Origin: Achromobacter xylosoxidans | Lineage (GTDB): Bacteria > Pseudomonadota > Gammaproteobacteria > Burkholderiales > Burkholderiaceae_B | Reading direction: 5' to 3' | Assembly: GCF_001457475.1 (NCBI RefSeq) | Contig: NZ_LN831029.1 | Location: forward strand, 744,001-808,000 | DNA length: 64,000 bases | Part shown: positions 25,138-34,404 of the stretch, one piece after another | How positions within the stretch are numbered: position 1 is the stretch's first letter | Layout of the letters: the number at the start of each line of letters is the position of its first letter | Made by a program: the position numbers and the translations under genes | Notes under the pieces: generated by a model | What the model was told of the DNA's origin: nothing | The model's database searches: none | Seen by the model: the letters and a program-made list of their open reading frames with translations, nothing else

Positions 25138-26556
25138 CTAGCCGCGGGCGTTGGTGCCCGGCACGCGCAGCTGGGTGCCGATCTTGAGCGCGCTGCCCTT
25201 GAGGTTGTTCAGGGCGCGCAGCGCGTCCACCGAGGTGCCGTATTGCTTGGCCAGCGAGAACAGCGTGTCGCCCTGGCGCACCTTGTGGGTGCGCACGTTG
25301 GGACGGGCATTGGCCCCGCGGGCGGCGGGCGCGGCGGCCTTGCCGCGCGGCGCCGGCGTCTTGCCGCTGCTGACGGGAGCCGAATCCAGCGCGCCCACCG
25401 GCGCGGCCAGCGAGGCCAGTTGCACGCCGCCGGTGCCCGGGTCGCCCGGCACCAGCAGCGACTGGCCCGAGGCTACCTTCTGGCGCGAGCCTATGTCGTT
25501 GGTTTCGCGCAGCTTGGCTTCGGTCACGCCAAAACGCTTGGCGATCGAGGCGTAGGATTCGCCGCGGCGCGAGTGGTAGACCTTCCAGGCGCTCAGGTCG
25601 CCCTTGTAGTTGGTCAGGTTGGCGTTGAAGATCTCGACGCGGTCGGCCGGCAGCAGCAGGGTGGGGGCGTGGTCGCCGCGGATCACCGGGCGGTTGAACG
25701 ACGGGTTCAGCGCCTTGAATTCGTCCAGCGGCATCTCGGCCAGCTTGGCGGCGATTTCCAGGTCGATGTCGCTGTTCTTCTGCACCGTCACGAAGTAGGG
25801 CGTGTTGCCGACCGGCGGCAACGCCACCGCATAGCGCTGCGGGTCGGCGATGATGTTCTTGATGGCCTGCAGCTTGGGCACGTAGTTGCGGGTCTCGTCC
25901 GGCATGTTCAGGGACAGGTAGTCCGTGGGCTGGCCGGCGGCCTCGTTCTTGGCCATGGCGCGCTGCACCGAGCCTTCGCCCCAGTTGTACGAGGCCAGCG
26001 CCAGGTACCAGTCGCCCTGCATCTCGAACAGTTTTTCCAGGTAGTCCAGCGCCGCGTTGGTCGAGGCGATGGGGTCGCGGCGCTCATCGCGCCACCAGTC
26101 CTGCTTCAGGTTGAAGTGCTGGCCGGTGGCCGGCACGAACTGCCACAGGCCCGAGGCCTGGGCGCGCGACAGCGCGGTGGGGTTGTAGGCGCTTTCGACG
26201 AACGGCAGCAGGGCCAGCTCGGTCGGCAGGCCGCGCCGGTTGATCTCGTCGACGATGAAATACAGGTACTTGCCGGCGCGCTCGGCCATGCGCTGCACCG
26301 CCTCGGGGTGGGACGCGTAGTAGTCGGTCCACTGCTGCGAGAGGTCGGTGTTCAGGTTGGGGATGGCGAAGCCGCGGCGGATGCGGTCCCAGGCGTCGAC
26401 CGGCGGATTGGTCAGGTCCACCGTGCGGGACGTGTCGCGGGCGATGTAGCGCCCTTGGGAATTGGTGGTGAGGTTCTTGCTGTCGTGGGATTTGGTTCCT
26501 GCGCAACCGGCGAGGACTGCCAGCAGAAGTGGCAGAAGGAGTCGGGAGAAATTCAT
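25138..26556 (-). CDS. mltD: Membrane-bound lytic murein transglycosylase D
   Basis: A 472-residue peptidoglycan lytic transglycosylase. The start at 26556 gives a lipoprotein signal peptide with lipobox LAGC. The SLT catalytic domain lies around residues 90-220, with the general acid Glu in [10 protein letters not shown], then [12 protein letters not shown]. Two clear C-terminal LysM domains ([13 protein letters not shown] and [13 protein letters not shown]) flank a low-complexity Ala/Pro linker. It cleaves murein to 1,6-anhydromuropeptides at the outer membrane. It starts seven bases after the gloB stop, an arrangement (gloB-mltD) also known from other proteobacteria. Confidence 0.95.
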   Translation of the reverse strand: MNFSRLLLPLLLAVLAGCAGTKSHDSKNLTTNSQGRYIARDTSRTVDLTNPPVDAWDRIRRGFAIPNLNTDLSQQWTDYYASHPEAVQRMAERAGKYLYFIVDEINRRGLPTELALLPFVESAYNPTALSRAQASGLWQFVPATGQHFNLKQDWWRDERRDPIASTNAALDYLEKLFEMQGDWYLALASYNWGEGSVQRAMAKNEAAGQPTDYLSLNMPDETRNYVPKLQAIKNIIADPQRYAVALPPVGNTPYFVTVQKNSDIDLEIAAKLAEMPLDEFKALNPSFNRPVIRGDHAPTLLLPADRVEIFNANLTNYKGDLSAWKVYHSRRGESYASIAKRFGVTEAKLRETNDIGSRQKVASGQSLLVPGDPGTGGVQLASLAAPVGALDSAPVSSGKTPAPRGKAAAPAARGANARPNVRTHKVRQGDTLFSLAKQYGTSVDALRALNNLKGSALKIGTQLRVPGTNARG

Positions 26557-26563
26557 CGGGCGG

Positions 26564-27385
26564 TCACTTGAAATCGTTCTTCCATTCACGAAGGGAGGCA
26601 AAAACCTCTACCGGCGTCGGGTGGTCGTGGCCGGCCCAGTTGTCTGCGGCGCGGACGACGTCAGCTTGCTGCGTACGCAAAAACGGATTGGTCGCGCGTT
26701 CCTGGCCGATGGTCGACGGAAGCGTGGGGAGACCTTCTGCGCGTAATTGCCGGGCCCGCTGATACCACTGTTGCAGGGTGCGGTTGGCGGGTTCGACCGC
26801 CATGGCCCAGCGCAAGTTCGCTAGAGTGTACTCGTGTGCGCAAAAAACCTGTGTATCTGGCGGTAAAACAGAAAATTTTTCCAAAGAATCAGACATTTGC
26901 GCGGGAGTGCCCTCGAAAAGCCGGCCACAGCCCCCGGCAAACAGGGTGTCGCCACAGAACAGCACAGGCTGTTTTCCCGCAGCCCGCCCGGTGTAGGCGA
27001 TGTGGCCGGCGGTATGTCCCGGCACGTCCAGCACGGCCAGGTCCAGGTCCAGTTCGGGCAGCACCACGCGGTCGCCTTCGACCAGCGGCACGTCGCAGCG
27101 CGGCAATTTTTCGCGCGCCGGGCCGTACACCGTGATGTCGCCGATGCGGGACAATTCGAGAACACCGCCCACATGGTCGCCATGATGGTGCGTGAGTAGA
27201 ATGGCGCGCAGTCGCAGGCCTTCGCGGGCCAGCCATTGCAGCACCGGGCCGGCTTCGCCCGGGTCGACCACGGCGGCCTGGCCGTCGCGGACGATGGCCC
27301 AGATATAGTTGTCGGTGAAGGCGGGCAGGGGCAAGACCGCGGCATTGCGTTCGCGGCCGCCTGCGGGGGCGGTCAAGGCTTGCAT
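26564..27385 (-). CDS. gloB: Hydroxyacylglutathione hydrolase (glyoxalase II)
   Basis: A 273-residue metallo-beta-lactamase-fold enzyme that hydrolyses S-lactoylglutathione in methylglyoxal detoxification. The metal-binding motif THHHGDHVGG is near residue 65, with further ligands in VPGHTAGH, FCGDTLF and FCAHEYT; the C-terminal glyoxalase II domain carries the RTxNPFLR-type end (ATNPFLR). It is the first gene of the gloB-mltD operon and is divergent from a methyltransferase gene with only 20 bases between the start codons. Confidence 0.96.
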   Translation of the reverse strand: MQALTAPAGGRERNAAVLPLPAFTDNYIWAIVRDGQAAVVDPGEAGPVLQWLAREGLRLRAILLTHHHGDHVGGVLELSRIGDITVYGPAREKLPRCDVPLVEGDRVVLPELDLDLAVLDVPGHTAGHIAYTGRAAGKQPVLFCGDTLFAGGCGRLFEGTPAQMSDSLEKFSVLPPDTQVFCAHEYTLANLRWAMAVEPANRTLQQWYQRARQLRAEGLPTLPSTIGQERATNPFLRTQQADVVRAADNWAGHDHPTPVEVFASLREWKNDFK

Positions 27386-27405
27386 GGGATTCGAAGGAAT
27401 AAGAC

Positions 27406-28185
27406 GTGGCAGAAGAGACTCCGCCGATTGTAGAACTGGCCGAATGGTTCCAGACTCCGCCAGGGCAATACGCCCTGGCCTGGGAGCGCGCGCAGTTCGA
27501 CGCGGCGGTGGCGGACGTCTTTGGATATTACGCCTGGCAGGTCGGCCTGGCCGACCTGAACCTGCTGCGCGCCAACCGCATGCCCTTCAAGGGGTACGTC
27601 GGCACCGAAACCCCGACCGCCGAAAGCGTCGCCGGCTGGCAGTCGCGGGTGGTGCTGGCGCAGCCCGAGGCGCTGCCGTTCGAATCGCAGAGCGTGGACC
27701 TGCTGATCCTGCCGCATGCCTTCGAATGCACCAGCGAGCCGCACAACGTGCTGCGCGAGGTCGAGCGCGTGCTGGTGCCGGAAGGGCGCGTGGTGATCTC
27801 CGGCTTCAACCCCTGGAGCATGTGGGGCGCGCGCACCCGCATGCCGGGCATGGAGCCCTGGCTGCCGCAACCGCCGTCGTCGCAGGTGTCGCTGCCGCGC
27901 CTGAAAGACTGGTTCAAGCTGCTGTCGCTCGAGGTCGAGCAAAGCCACTTTGGCTGCTACGCGCCGGCTTGCCGCAGCGAAAAATGGCTGCAGCGCTGGG
28001 GGTTCCTCGAATCGGCCGGCGCGCGTTGGTGGAGCGTGGGCGGCGCGGTCTACCTGGTGTCGGCGGTCAAGCGCGTGGCCGGCATGCGTATCATCGGCCC
28101 GGCCTGGAAGACCAAGCCCAAGCGGGCCCGGGCCGCGTCGGTGGTGGTCAACCGCCAGGCCGACGACGGCTTCGACCGCTCCTGA
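27406..28185 (+). CDS. Methyltransferase-like (Methyltransf_11) protein
   Basis: A 259-residue protein starting with GTG at 27406, supported by AAGGAAT six bases upstream. The central part [18 protein letters not shown]...[19 protein letters not shown] (about residues 90-145) has the motif II/III features of class I SAM methyltransferases. The glycine-rich SAM-binding motif I expected near residues 45-55 is not recognisable. Orthologs next to gloB and rnhA are common in beta- and gammaproteobacteria. The substrate is unknown. Confidence 0.8.
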   Translation: MAEETPPIVELAEWFQTPPGQYALAWERAQFDAAVADVFGYYAWQVGLADLNLLRANRMPFKGYVGTETPTAESVAGWQSRVVLAQPEALPFESQSVDLLILPHAFECTSEPHNVLREVERVLVPEGRVVISGFNPWSMWGARTRMPGMEPWLPQPPSSQVSLPRLKDWFKLLSLEVEQSHFGCYAPACRSEKWLQRWGFLESAGARWWSVGGAVYLVSAVKRVAGMRIIGPAWKTKPKRARAASVVVNRQADDGFDRS

Positions 28186-28234
28186 GCGGCCCGCCGCATT
28201 CACATCGAGAGTACAAGGACATACAAGCAGCACC

Positions 28235-28696
28235 ATGCAGGACAACAACGCGAACGACCAGAAAGTGGAAATGTGGACCGACGGCGCCTGCAAGGGCAAT
28301 CCCGGTCCGGGCGGCTGGGGCGTGCTGATGCGCGCCGGCGTGCACGAAAAGACCATGCACGGCGGCGAGGCCCAGACCACCAACAACCGCATGGAACTGC
28401 TGGCCGTGATCGAGGGGCTGCGCGCGCTCAAGCGTCCCTGCGCGGTCACCATCCACACCGACTCCCAGTACGTCATGAAAGGCATGACCGAATGGCTCGC
28501 CAACTGGAAGCGGCGCGGCTGGATGACGGCCGACAAGAAGCCGGTCAAGAATGCCGAGCTGTGGCAGTCCCTGGATGAGCAGGTGCGCCGTCACACCGTG
28601 TCGTGGCGCTGGGTGCGTGGCCATGCCGGCGATCCCGGCAACGAGCGCGCCGACCAATTGGCCAACCAGGGCGTCGAGTCGGTCCGACGCGGCTGA
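28235..28696 (+). CDS. rnhA: Ribonuclease HI
   Basis: A 153-residue RNase HI that removes RNA from RNA-DNA hybrids during replication. The catalytic acids are visible: Asp in [14 protein letters not shown], Glu in NNRMELLAV, Asp in HTDSQYV and Asp in [10 protein letters not shown]. The start at 28235 gives a family-typical N-terminus; the ribosome-binding site is weak. It lies downstream of the methyltransferase gene. In many proteobacteria dnaQ follows rnhA directly, but here an RND efflux pair separates them. Confidence 0.97.
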   Translation: MQDNNANDQKVEMWTDGACKGNPGPGGWGVLMRAGVHEKTMHGGEAQTTNNRMELLAVIEGLRALKRPCAVTIHTDSQYVMKGMTEWLANWKRRGWMTADKKPVKNAELWQSLDEQVRRHTVSWRWVRGHAGDPGNERADQLANQGVESVRRG

Positions 28697-28744
28697 ACGA
28701 CCCGCCGGGGCGCCGCGGCGTCCGTCAACGGCTCCGTGTTTTCA

Positions 28745-28780
28745 CCGATGCGGGCGCGCTGCGGCGGCCTGCCGCATCGG
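28745..28780. repeat. Inverted repeat downstream of rnhA
   Basis: CCGATGCGG (28745-28753) and CCGCATCGG (28772-28780) are perfect nine-base arms around an 18-base GC-rich spacer. No T-run follows. It may be a weak terminator for rnhA or a regulatory site of the RND operon that begins 157 bases later. Confidence 0.45.
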
Positions 28781-28936
28781 GAAATACCCTGGGTCGGCCG
28801 GTTTAGTGCTTTCAGTGCGCTTCAGGATTGTTCCAGGTTGTAAATCCGGTGCTAAAGTGCCAACCCTTGATCCTGTTCCTGCGGCGCCGTCCCAGCGGGG
28901 GATGCCTGGCACGCGCCGCGATACCGCCACATTCGC

Positions 28937-30025
28937 ATGAAAAAAGCAGCATTGCTGGCCGCTATCGCGGCGGGAGTGGCCGCGGGGGCCGCTCTGGGCG
29001 TATTCGTGCCGCGCTGGCTCGCGCCGGTCGCCACGCAGGCGGCCAGCGCCGCCGCGCCCGCCCAACCCGTCTCCAAGGCGGCTCCAGTGCGGGTCGAAGT
29101 CTCCGCCGTCACGGAAATTCCGTTCGCCCGCGGCCTGTCGGCGGTGGGTAGCCTGCGCTCGGATGAGGCCGTGATGCTGCGGCCCGAAGTGGCCGGCCGG
29201 ATCCAGTCGATCGAATTCAAGGAAGGCCAGCCGGTCAAGCGTGGCCAGGCGCTGATCCGCCTGGATGATTCCGTGCCGCGCGCCGAACTGGCGCAGGCCC
29301 GTGCCAACCTGGCGCTGGCGCAGAGCCACTATCGCCGCGCCGTGGCGCTGCAGGCCAAGGGCTTCGTCAGCCAGCAGGCGCGCGACGAGTCGGCCAGCAC
29401 GCTCAAGGTGCAGGAGGCCGCGGTGGCGCTGGCGCAGGCGCGCCTGGACAAGATGACCATCAGCGCGCCGTTCGCCGGTTTCGCCGGCCTGCGCAGCGTG
29501 TCGGTGGGCGACTACGTCAACCAGGGCCAGGACCTGGCGCCGCTGGAAGCGATCGACCCGCTCAAGGTGGATTTCCGCGTGCCCGAGATGTATCTCAGCA
29601 AGGTCGGCGTGGGGCAGCAGCTGACGCTGCGCCTGGATGCCTTGCCAGGCCAGGAACGCCCCGGCCTGGTGTACGCGGTCAGCCCGCTGGTCGATGCGGG
29701 CGGGCGCTCCATCCTGCTGCGCGCCACCGTGGCCAACGCCGATTCGCTGCTGCGCCCGGGCATGTTCGCGCGCGTGCAGTTGCTGTTCAACCAGGACAAG
29801 GCGCTGGTCGCGCCCGAGGCGGCGCTGTCGCCGTCCGGCGAGACGCAGTACGTATACCGCGTCAAGGACGGCGTGGCCGAGCGCCGCGAAGTCACCATCG
29901 GCGAGCGCCGTGAAGGCAAGGTCGAGATCCTGACGGGCGTGGCGGCGGGCGACCAACTGGTGGTCTCCGGACTGCAGCGCGTCACCGACGGCGGCCCGGT
30001 GCAGGTCGTCAACAACGGCGCCTGA
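28937..30025 (+). CDS. RND efflux periplasmic adaptor (membrane fusion protein)
   Basis: A 362-residue adaptor subunit with a signal-anchor (residues 4-25), a beta-barrel and biotinyl/lipoyl half-motif (AGRIQSIEFKEGQPVKRGQA near residue 90), and an alpha-helical hairpin at about 110-165. The second lipoyl half follows (APFAGFAGLRSVSVGDYV), then the membrane-proximal domain. It bridges the inner-membrane pump encoded 29 bases downstream to an outer-membrane channel, which is not encoded here. No adjacent regulator is present. Confidence 0.93.
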   Translation: MKKAALLAAIAAGVAAGAALGVFVPRWLAPVATQAASAAAPAQPVSKAAPVRVEVSAVTEIPFARGLSAVGSLRSDEAVMLRPEVAGRIQSIEFKEGQPVKRGQALIRLDDSVPRAELAQARANLALAQSHYRRAVALQAKGFVSQQARDESASTLKVQEAAVALAQARLDKMTISAPFAGFAGLRSVSVGDYVNQGQDLAPLEAIDPLKVDFRVPEMYLSKVGVGQQLTLRLDALPGQERPGLVYAVSPLVDAGGRSILLRATVANADSLLRPGMFARVQLLFNQDKALVAPEAALSPSGETQYVYRVKDGVAERREVTIGERREGKVEILTGVAAGDQLVVSGLQRVTDGGPVQVVNNGA

Positions 30026-30054
30026 CGCCACTATCCCAGCGAGCGGCGGCCTTC

Positions 30055-33000
30055 ATGCGCATTTCGGAAACCTGTATCCAGCGGCCGGTGTTCGCATCGG
30101 TGCTGTCACTGGTCATCGTGCTGATCGGCCTGATCTCGTATTCGCGCCTGACGGTGCGGGAATATCCCAAGATCGACGAGCCCATCGTGTCGGTGGACAC
30201 GACCTACAAGGGCGCCTCGCCCGAGGTGATCGAGTCGCAGGTGACCAAGCCGCTGGAAGACCAGCTGGCCGGCATCGAGGGCGTGGACGTGATGACCTCG
30301 CGCAGCCGCTCCGAGCGCAGCCTGATCAACATCAAGTTCAACCTGTCGCGCAATCCGGACGCGGCGGCGGCCGAAGTGCGCGACAAGGTCTCGCGCGCGC
30401 GCCGTTTCCTGCCCGACGAGATCGACGAGCCCATCATCGGCAAGGTCGAGGCGGATTCGCAGCCCATCATCTACATCGCGGTCGAGTCCGGTTCGTATTC
30501 GGCCATCCAGACTTCCGACTACATCAACCGCTACATCAAGACCCGCCTGTCGGTGCTGCCCGGCGCGGCCGAGGTGCGCGTGTTCGGCGAACGGCTGCCG
30601 TCCATGCGCATCTACGTCGACCGCGACAAGCTCGCGGCCTACGGCCTCACGGTGCAGGACGTCGAGTCGGCGCTGCGCAGCCAGAACGTGGAGATCCCGG
30701 CCGGCCGCATCGAGTCGCGGGCGCGCGAGTTTTCGGTGGTGTCGTCCACCGACTTGCAGACCCCGGCGCAGTTCGAGAACGTCATCGTCGCCAACGTGAA
30801 GGGTTATCCGGTGCGGCTGCGGGACGTGTCCAAGGTGGAGATCGGGGCCGCCAACGACCGCATCCTGTCGCGCTTCAACGGCAAGCCGGCCATCAACATC
30901 GGGGTCACGCGCCAGTCCACCGCCAACCCGCTGGAGCTGTCCAAGGCGGCGCGCGAGGAAGTGGCGCGGCTGAACGAGAACCTGCCCGCGGGCATGAAGC
31001 TGACCATCGCCTACGACTCGTCGGTGTTCATCGAGCGCTCCATCGACTCGGTGTTCCACACCATCGGCGAAGCCATCGTCCTGGTGGTGCTGGTGATCTT
31101 CTTCTTCCTGCGCAATCTGCGCGCCAGCATCATTCCCATCGTCACCATCCCGGTGTCGCTGGTGGGCGCATGCGCGCTGATGTACCTGTTCGGCTTCTCG
31201 ATCAACACGCTGACGCTGCTGGCCATGGTGCTGGCCATCGGTTTGGTGGTGGACGATGCCATCGTGGTGCTGGAGAACATCTTCCGCCACATCGAGGACG
31301 GCATGCCGCGCAAGGAAGCGGCGCTGCGCGGCTCGCGCGAGATCGGCTTCGCCGTGGTGGCCATGACCATGACCCTGGTGACGGTGTACGCGCCGCTGGC
31401 CTTTGCCACCGGCCGCACCGGGCGGCTGTTCATCGAGTTCGCGCTGGCGCTGGCCGGCGCGGTGCTGGTGTCCGGCTTCGTGGCGCTGACGCTGACGCCC
31501 ATGATGTGCTCGGTGCTGCTGCGCCACCAGAGCAGCCACAGCCGCTGGTACAACCTGATCGAAGGCTGGCTCGACGCCATGAGCAATGGCTACCGGCGGA
31601 CACTGGCGCTGGCGCTGCGCCATCGCTGGCTGGTGGTGGCGATCGGCATCGCGGTGGCGGCGGCCAGCGGCGTGCTGTTCAAGGTGGTCAAGAGCGAGCT
31701 GGCGCCGGTCGAGGACCGCGGCGTCGTGTTCGGCATCGTCAGTTCGCCGGAAGGCGCGACGCTGAACTACACGCTCGACAGCATGCTCGGCATCGAGAAG
31801 TTCTACGCCGCCATTCCCGAGGCCAGCGGCAGCCAGGTCACCGTCGGTTTTCCCACGGTCACCGACGGCACCGCGATCCTGCGCCTCAAGCCCTGGGAGG
31901 AGCGCGGCCGCCGCCAGCAGGCCATCACCCAGGAACTGCAACCGTTGTTCTCGTCGCTGCCGGGGGTGCGGGCGTTCCCGACCAATCCGCCGTCGCTGGG
32001 CCAGTCGGCGCGTTCCAAACCGGTGGAATTCATCATCATGAGCCAGGCCTCCTACGAGGAACTGGCGCGCCTGACCGAGGTGTTCCTGACGGAACTGCGC
32101 AAGTATCCCGGCCTGCTCAACCTGGACACCGACCTGCGCCTGAACACGCCCGAGTTGCGAGTGCGGGTGGACCGAGACAAGATGGCCGACGTCGGCACCA
32201 ACGTCGACACCGTGGGTCGCACCCTCGAATCGATGCTGGGCGGACGCCAGGTGACCCGCTACAAGGACCAGGGCGAGCAGTACGACGTGATCGTGCAGGT
32301 CACGCCGCGCGACCGCGCCACCCCCACCGACATTTCCGGCATCCACGTGCGGGCGCGTGACGGCAGCATGGTGCAGCTGGACAACCTGGTGGCTGTGCAC
32401 GAAGGCGTGTCGCCGCAGTCGCTGAACCACTTCAACCGCCTGCGCGCGGTCAAGATCGACGCCGCCGTGGCGCCGGGCTATGCGTTGGGCGAGGTGCTGA
32501 CCCACATGCACCAGGTGGCGCGCGACGTGCTGCCCAATACGGTGGTGACGGACCTGGACGGCCAGTCGCGCGAGTTCCGCGATTCGTCAGGCAGCATCTA
32601 CCTGGTGTTCGCCATGGCGCTGGCCTTCATCTACCTGGTGCTGGCTGCCCAGTTCGAAAGCTGGCGCAACCCCTTCATCATCATGCTGTCGGTGCCGCTG
32701 TCGATGACCGGCGCGCTGCTGGCGCTGTGGCTGACGGGCGGCACGCTGTCGATCTACAGCCAGATCGGCCTGATCACGCTGGTGGGCCTGATCACCAAGC
32801 ACGGCATCCTGATCGTCGAATTCACCAACCAGCTGCGAGACGAGGGCAAGGCCCTGTTCGAGGCCGTCACCGAGGCCAGTGTGCTGCGCCTGCGGCCGAT
32901 CCTGATGACCACCGGCGCCATGGTGCTGGGCACCGTGCCGCTGGCGCTGTCGTCGGGCGCGGGCGCCGAATCGCGCCAGCAGATCGGCTGGGTCCTGGTG

Positions 33001-33171
33001 GGCGGGCTGATGCTGGGTACACTATTGACCTTGTTCGTCGTGCCGGTGGCCTACACCCTGATCGCCACCGCACGCAGGAAACCCGGCCCGGCCGGCAGCG
33101 CAACGCATCCCCCGGCCGGCCCGGCGGATGGCCAGGCGCCGTCGGCGCCAGCGGCCCAAGCGTCGGAATAG
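30055..33171 (+). CDS. RND multidrug efflux transporter (HAE1 family permease)
   Basis: A 1038-residue inner-membrane pump with the AcrB-like plan of 12 transmembrane helices and two large periplasmic loops. Proton-relay acids are intact in VVDDAIVVLENI (TM4, about residues 398-409), and the TM10 Lys is present in ITKHGILIVEF. It forms an operon with the adaptor gene upstream. It most resembles broad HAE1 pumps for hydrophobic and amphiphilic drugs; substrates cannot be assigned. The proline-rich C-terminal tail is followed five bases later by dnaQ. Confidence 0.94.
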   Translation: MRISETCIQRPVFASVLSLVIVLIGLISYSRLTVREYPKIDEPIVSVDTTYKGASPEVIESQVTKPLEDQLAGIEGVDVMTSRSRSERSLINIKFNLSRNPDAAAAEVRDKVSRARRFLPDEIDEPIIGKVEADSQPIIYIAVESGSYSAIQTSDYINRYIKTRLSVLPGAAEVRVFGERLPSMRIYVDRDKLAAYGLTVQDVESALRSQNVEIPAGRIESRAREFSVVSSTDLQTPAQFENVIVANVKGYPVRLRDVSKVEIGAANDRILSRFNGKPAINIGVTRQSTANPLELSKAAREEVARLNENLPAGMKLTIAYDSSVFIERSIDSVFHTIGEAIVLVVLVIFFFLRNLRASIIPIVTIPVSLVGACALMYLFGFSINTLTLLAMVLAIGLVVDDAIVVLENIFRHIEDGMPRKEAALRGSREIGFAVVAMTMTLVTVYAPLAFATGRTGRLFIEFALALAGAVLVSGFVALTLTPMMCSVLLRHQSSHSRWYNLIEGWLDAMSNGYRRTLALALRHRWLVVAIGIAVAAASGVLFKVVKSELAPVEDRGVVFGIVSSPEGATLNYTLDSMLGIEKFYAAIPEASGSQVTVGFPTVTDGTAILRLKPWEERGRRQQAITQELQPLFSSLPGVRAFPTNPPSLGQSARSKPVEFIIMSQASYEELARLTEVFLTELRKYPGLLNLDTDLRLNTPELRVRVDRDKMADVGTNVDTVGRTLESMLGGRQVTRYKDQGEQYDVIVQVTPRDRATPTDISGIHVRARDGSMVQLDNLVAVHEGVSPQSLNHFNRLRAVKIDAAVAPGYALGEVLTHMHQVARDVLPNTVVTDLDGQSREFRDSSGSIYLVFAMALAFIYLVLAAQFESWRNPFIIMLSVPLSMTGALLALWLTGGTLSIYSQIGLITLVGLITKHGILIVEFTNQLRDEGKALFEAVTEASVLRLRPILMTTGAMVLGTVPLALSSGAGAESRQQIGWVLVGGLMLGTLLTLFVVPVAYTLIATARRKPGPAGSATHPPAGPADGQAPSAPAAQASE

Positions 33172-33175
33172 CTTT

Positions 33176-33898
33176 ATGCGCCAGATCATCTTTGACACTG
33201 AAACCACCGGGCTGGATCCCGCCCAGGGACACCGCATCGTCGAAATCGGCTGCGTCGAACTGGTCAACCGGATGGCCACCGGCAACAACCTGCACATCTA
33301 CCTGAACCCGGACCGCGACAGCGACCCCGAGGCGCTGGCGGTGCACGGCCTGACCACCGAGTTCCTGTCCGACAAGCCGCGCTTTGCGGAAGTGGCCGAC
33401 GAGTTCGTCAAGTTCATCCAGGGCGCCGAACTGATCGCGCACAACGCGGCGTTCGACGTGAAGTTCTTCAACGCCGAGCTGGCCAAGACCGGCCGCGGCC
33501 CGATCACCGAATACTGCGCGACGGTCACCGATTCGCTGTTGCACGCGCGTTCGCTGTTCCCGGGCAAGCGCAACTCGCTGGACGCGCTGTGCGACCGCTT
33601 CGGCATCTCCAACGCGCACCGCACGCTGCACGGCGCGTTGCTCGACTCGCAACTGCTGGCGGAAGTCTGGCTGGCCATGACCCGCGGCCAGGATGCGCTG
33701 CTGATCGACGTCGACGACAACGACTCGGGCGCGGGCGGCGGCGTGGTGCTGGCCAGGTTCGACGCCTCCGGCCTGCCGGTGGTGAAGGCCAGCGAAGCCG
33801 AACTGGCCGAGCACGAAACCTACCTGGCGGCGCTGGACAAGTCGGTTGGCGGCGAATGCGTGTGGCGCAAGCTGGACGCGCCGGTGGCGGCCGCTTGA
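33176..33898 (+). CDS. dnaQ: DNA polymerase III epsilon subunit (3'-5' proofreading exonuclease)
   Basis: A 240-residue DnaQ. The DEDDh exonuclease motifs are intact: DTETTGLDP (Exo I, residues 6-14), LIAHNAAFDVKFFNAE (Exo II, near 85) and HRTLHGALLDSQLLAEV (Exo III, near 145). The C-terminal region that contacts the alpha subunit is present. The start at 33176 gives the canonical MRQIIFDTET. It begins five bases after the RND permease stop, so it may be transcribed partly from the efflux promoter. Confidence 0.96.
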   Translation: MRQIIFDTETTGLDPAQGHRIVEIGCVELVNRMATGNNLHIYLNPDRDSDPEALAVHGLTTEFLSDKPRFAEVADEFVKFIQGAELIAHNAAFDVKFFNAELAKTGRGPITEYCATVTDSLLHARSLFPGKRNSLDALCDRFGISNAHRTLHGALLDSQLLAEVWLAMTRGQDALLIDVDDNDSGAGGGVVLARFDASGLPVVKASEAELAEHETYLAALDKSVGGECVWRKLDAPVAAA

Positions 33899-33915
33899 AG
33901 TTTTTTCGAGGCGAC

Positions 33916-33945
33916 TTGCACACTTTCAAAAAAGCGTGCTAATAT
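33916..33945 (+). promoter_or_regulatory. Candidate tRNA-Val promoter
   Basis: TTGCAC (33916-33921) and TAATAT (33940-33945), spaced by 18 bases, lie 14 bases upstream of the mature tRNA. They are in an AT-rich patch that stands out from the GC-rich surroundings. Confidence 0.45.
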
Positions 33946-33958
33946 TTCGCCTCTTTCG

Positions 33959-34033
33959 GGGTGGTTAGCTCAGTGGTAGAGCACTGCCTTCACACGGCAG
34001 GGGTCACTGGTTCGAACCCAGTACTACCCACCA
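33959..34033 (+). tRNA. valX: tRNA-Val(CAC)
   Basis: The acceptor arms GGGTGGT and ACTACCC pair with one G-U, followed by ACCA with CCA encoded. The anticodon stem CTGCC/GGCAG encloses loop TTCACAC, giving anticodon CAC at 33991-33993 (reads GUG). The D-loop AGCTCAGTGGTAGA and T-loop TTCGAAC are canonical. Length is 75 nucleotides including CCA. Confidence 0.96.
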
Positions 34034-34135
34034 AAGACCCTCGAAGAGCGCCGTCAGGCTGAAAAGCCGGCAGTCGCGACTCGAGCCGGTGCAAGCGCTT
34101 TGCGCAAGCAAAGACGCAAACCCGAGCGACAATGA

Positions 34136-34164
34136 AGCCAACCTTAGCCGGTTGGCTTTTTTGT
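34136..34164 (+). terminator. Rho-independent terminator downstream of tRNA-Val
   Basis: AGCCAACC (34136-34143) and GGTTGGCT (34150-34157) form a perfect eight-pair stem with a six-base loop, followed by TTTTTG. Confidence 0.88.
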
Positions 34165-34265
34165 TTTGCGCGCGGCCTTGATATGCCGCAAGCGCGACCG
34201 CCGGATTTGCGCGCCATCGTGCCCCGGGTTGTCTATGATGAAATCTGAAGTCGCAATTTCGGCCC

Positions 34266-34306
34266 AAAGCTCGGTCCAAAGCTCGACCCTAAGCTCGACC
34301 CAAAGC
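34266..34306 (+). repeat. Tandem 12-base repeat
   Basis: Three consecutive units, AAAGCTCGGTCC, AAAGCTCGACCC and TAAGCTCGACCC, are followed by a partial fourth, AAAGC. They lie 99 bases upstream of the small membrane protein gene. Units differ by one or two bases, consistent with slippage. Confidence 0.8.
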
Positions 34307-34404
34307 GCGTGGCCGGGCCGCGGCAACCGGATGTGGATGCAAAAGCAAGAGCAAAGGCAAACGCAGACTGAGACGCGAAACGCGTCGTTTACCGGGAGAC
34401 CTTC

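Larger units (their letters stand above)
34034..34404 (+). other. Gap of 371 bases between tRNA-Val and a small membrane protein gene
   Basis: No protein gene of ordinary size is convincing here. The gap holds a terminator at 34136-34164, a 12-base tandem repeat at 34266-34306, and the leader of the 55-codon gene at 34405. GCGCTTTGCGCAAGC near 34093-34107 forms a short palindrome. Confidence 0.5.

Noticed and set aside
30106..32511. Open frame of 801 codons on the minus strand
   Set aside because: It is antisense to the RND permease, with His/Gln/Arg-rich composition and no motif; the plus-strand pump is unambiguous.
34266..34306. CRISPR-like repeat array
   Set aside because: The units are only 12 bases long and directly adjacent with no spacers, so this is a simple tandem repeat.
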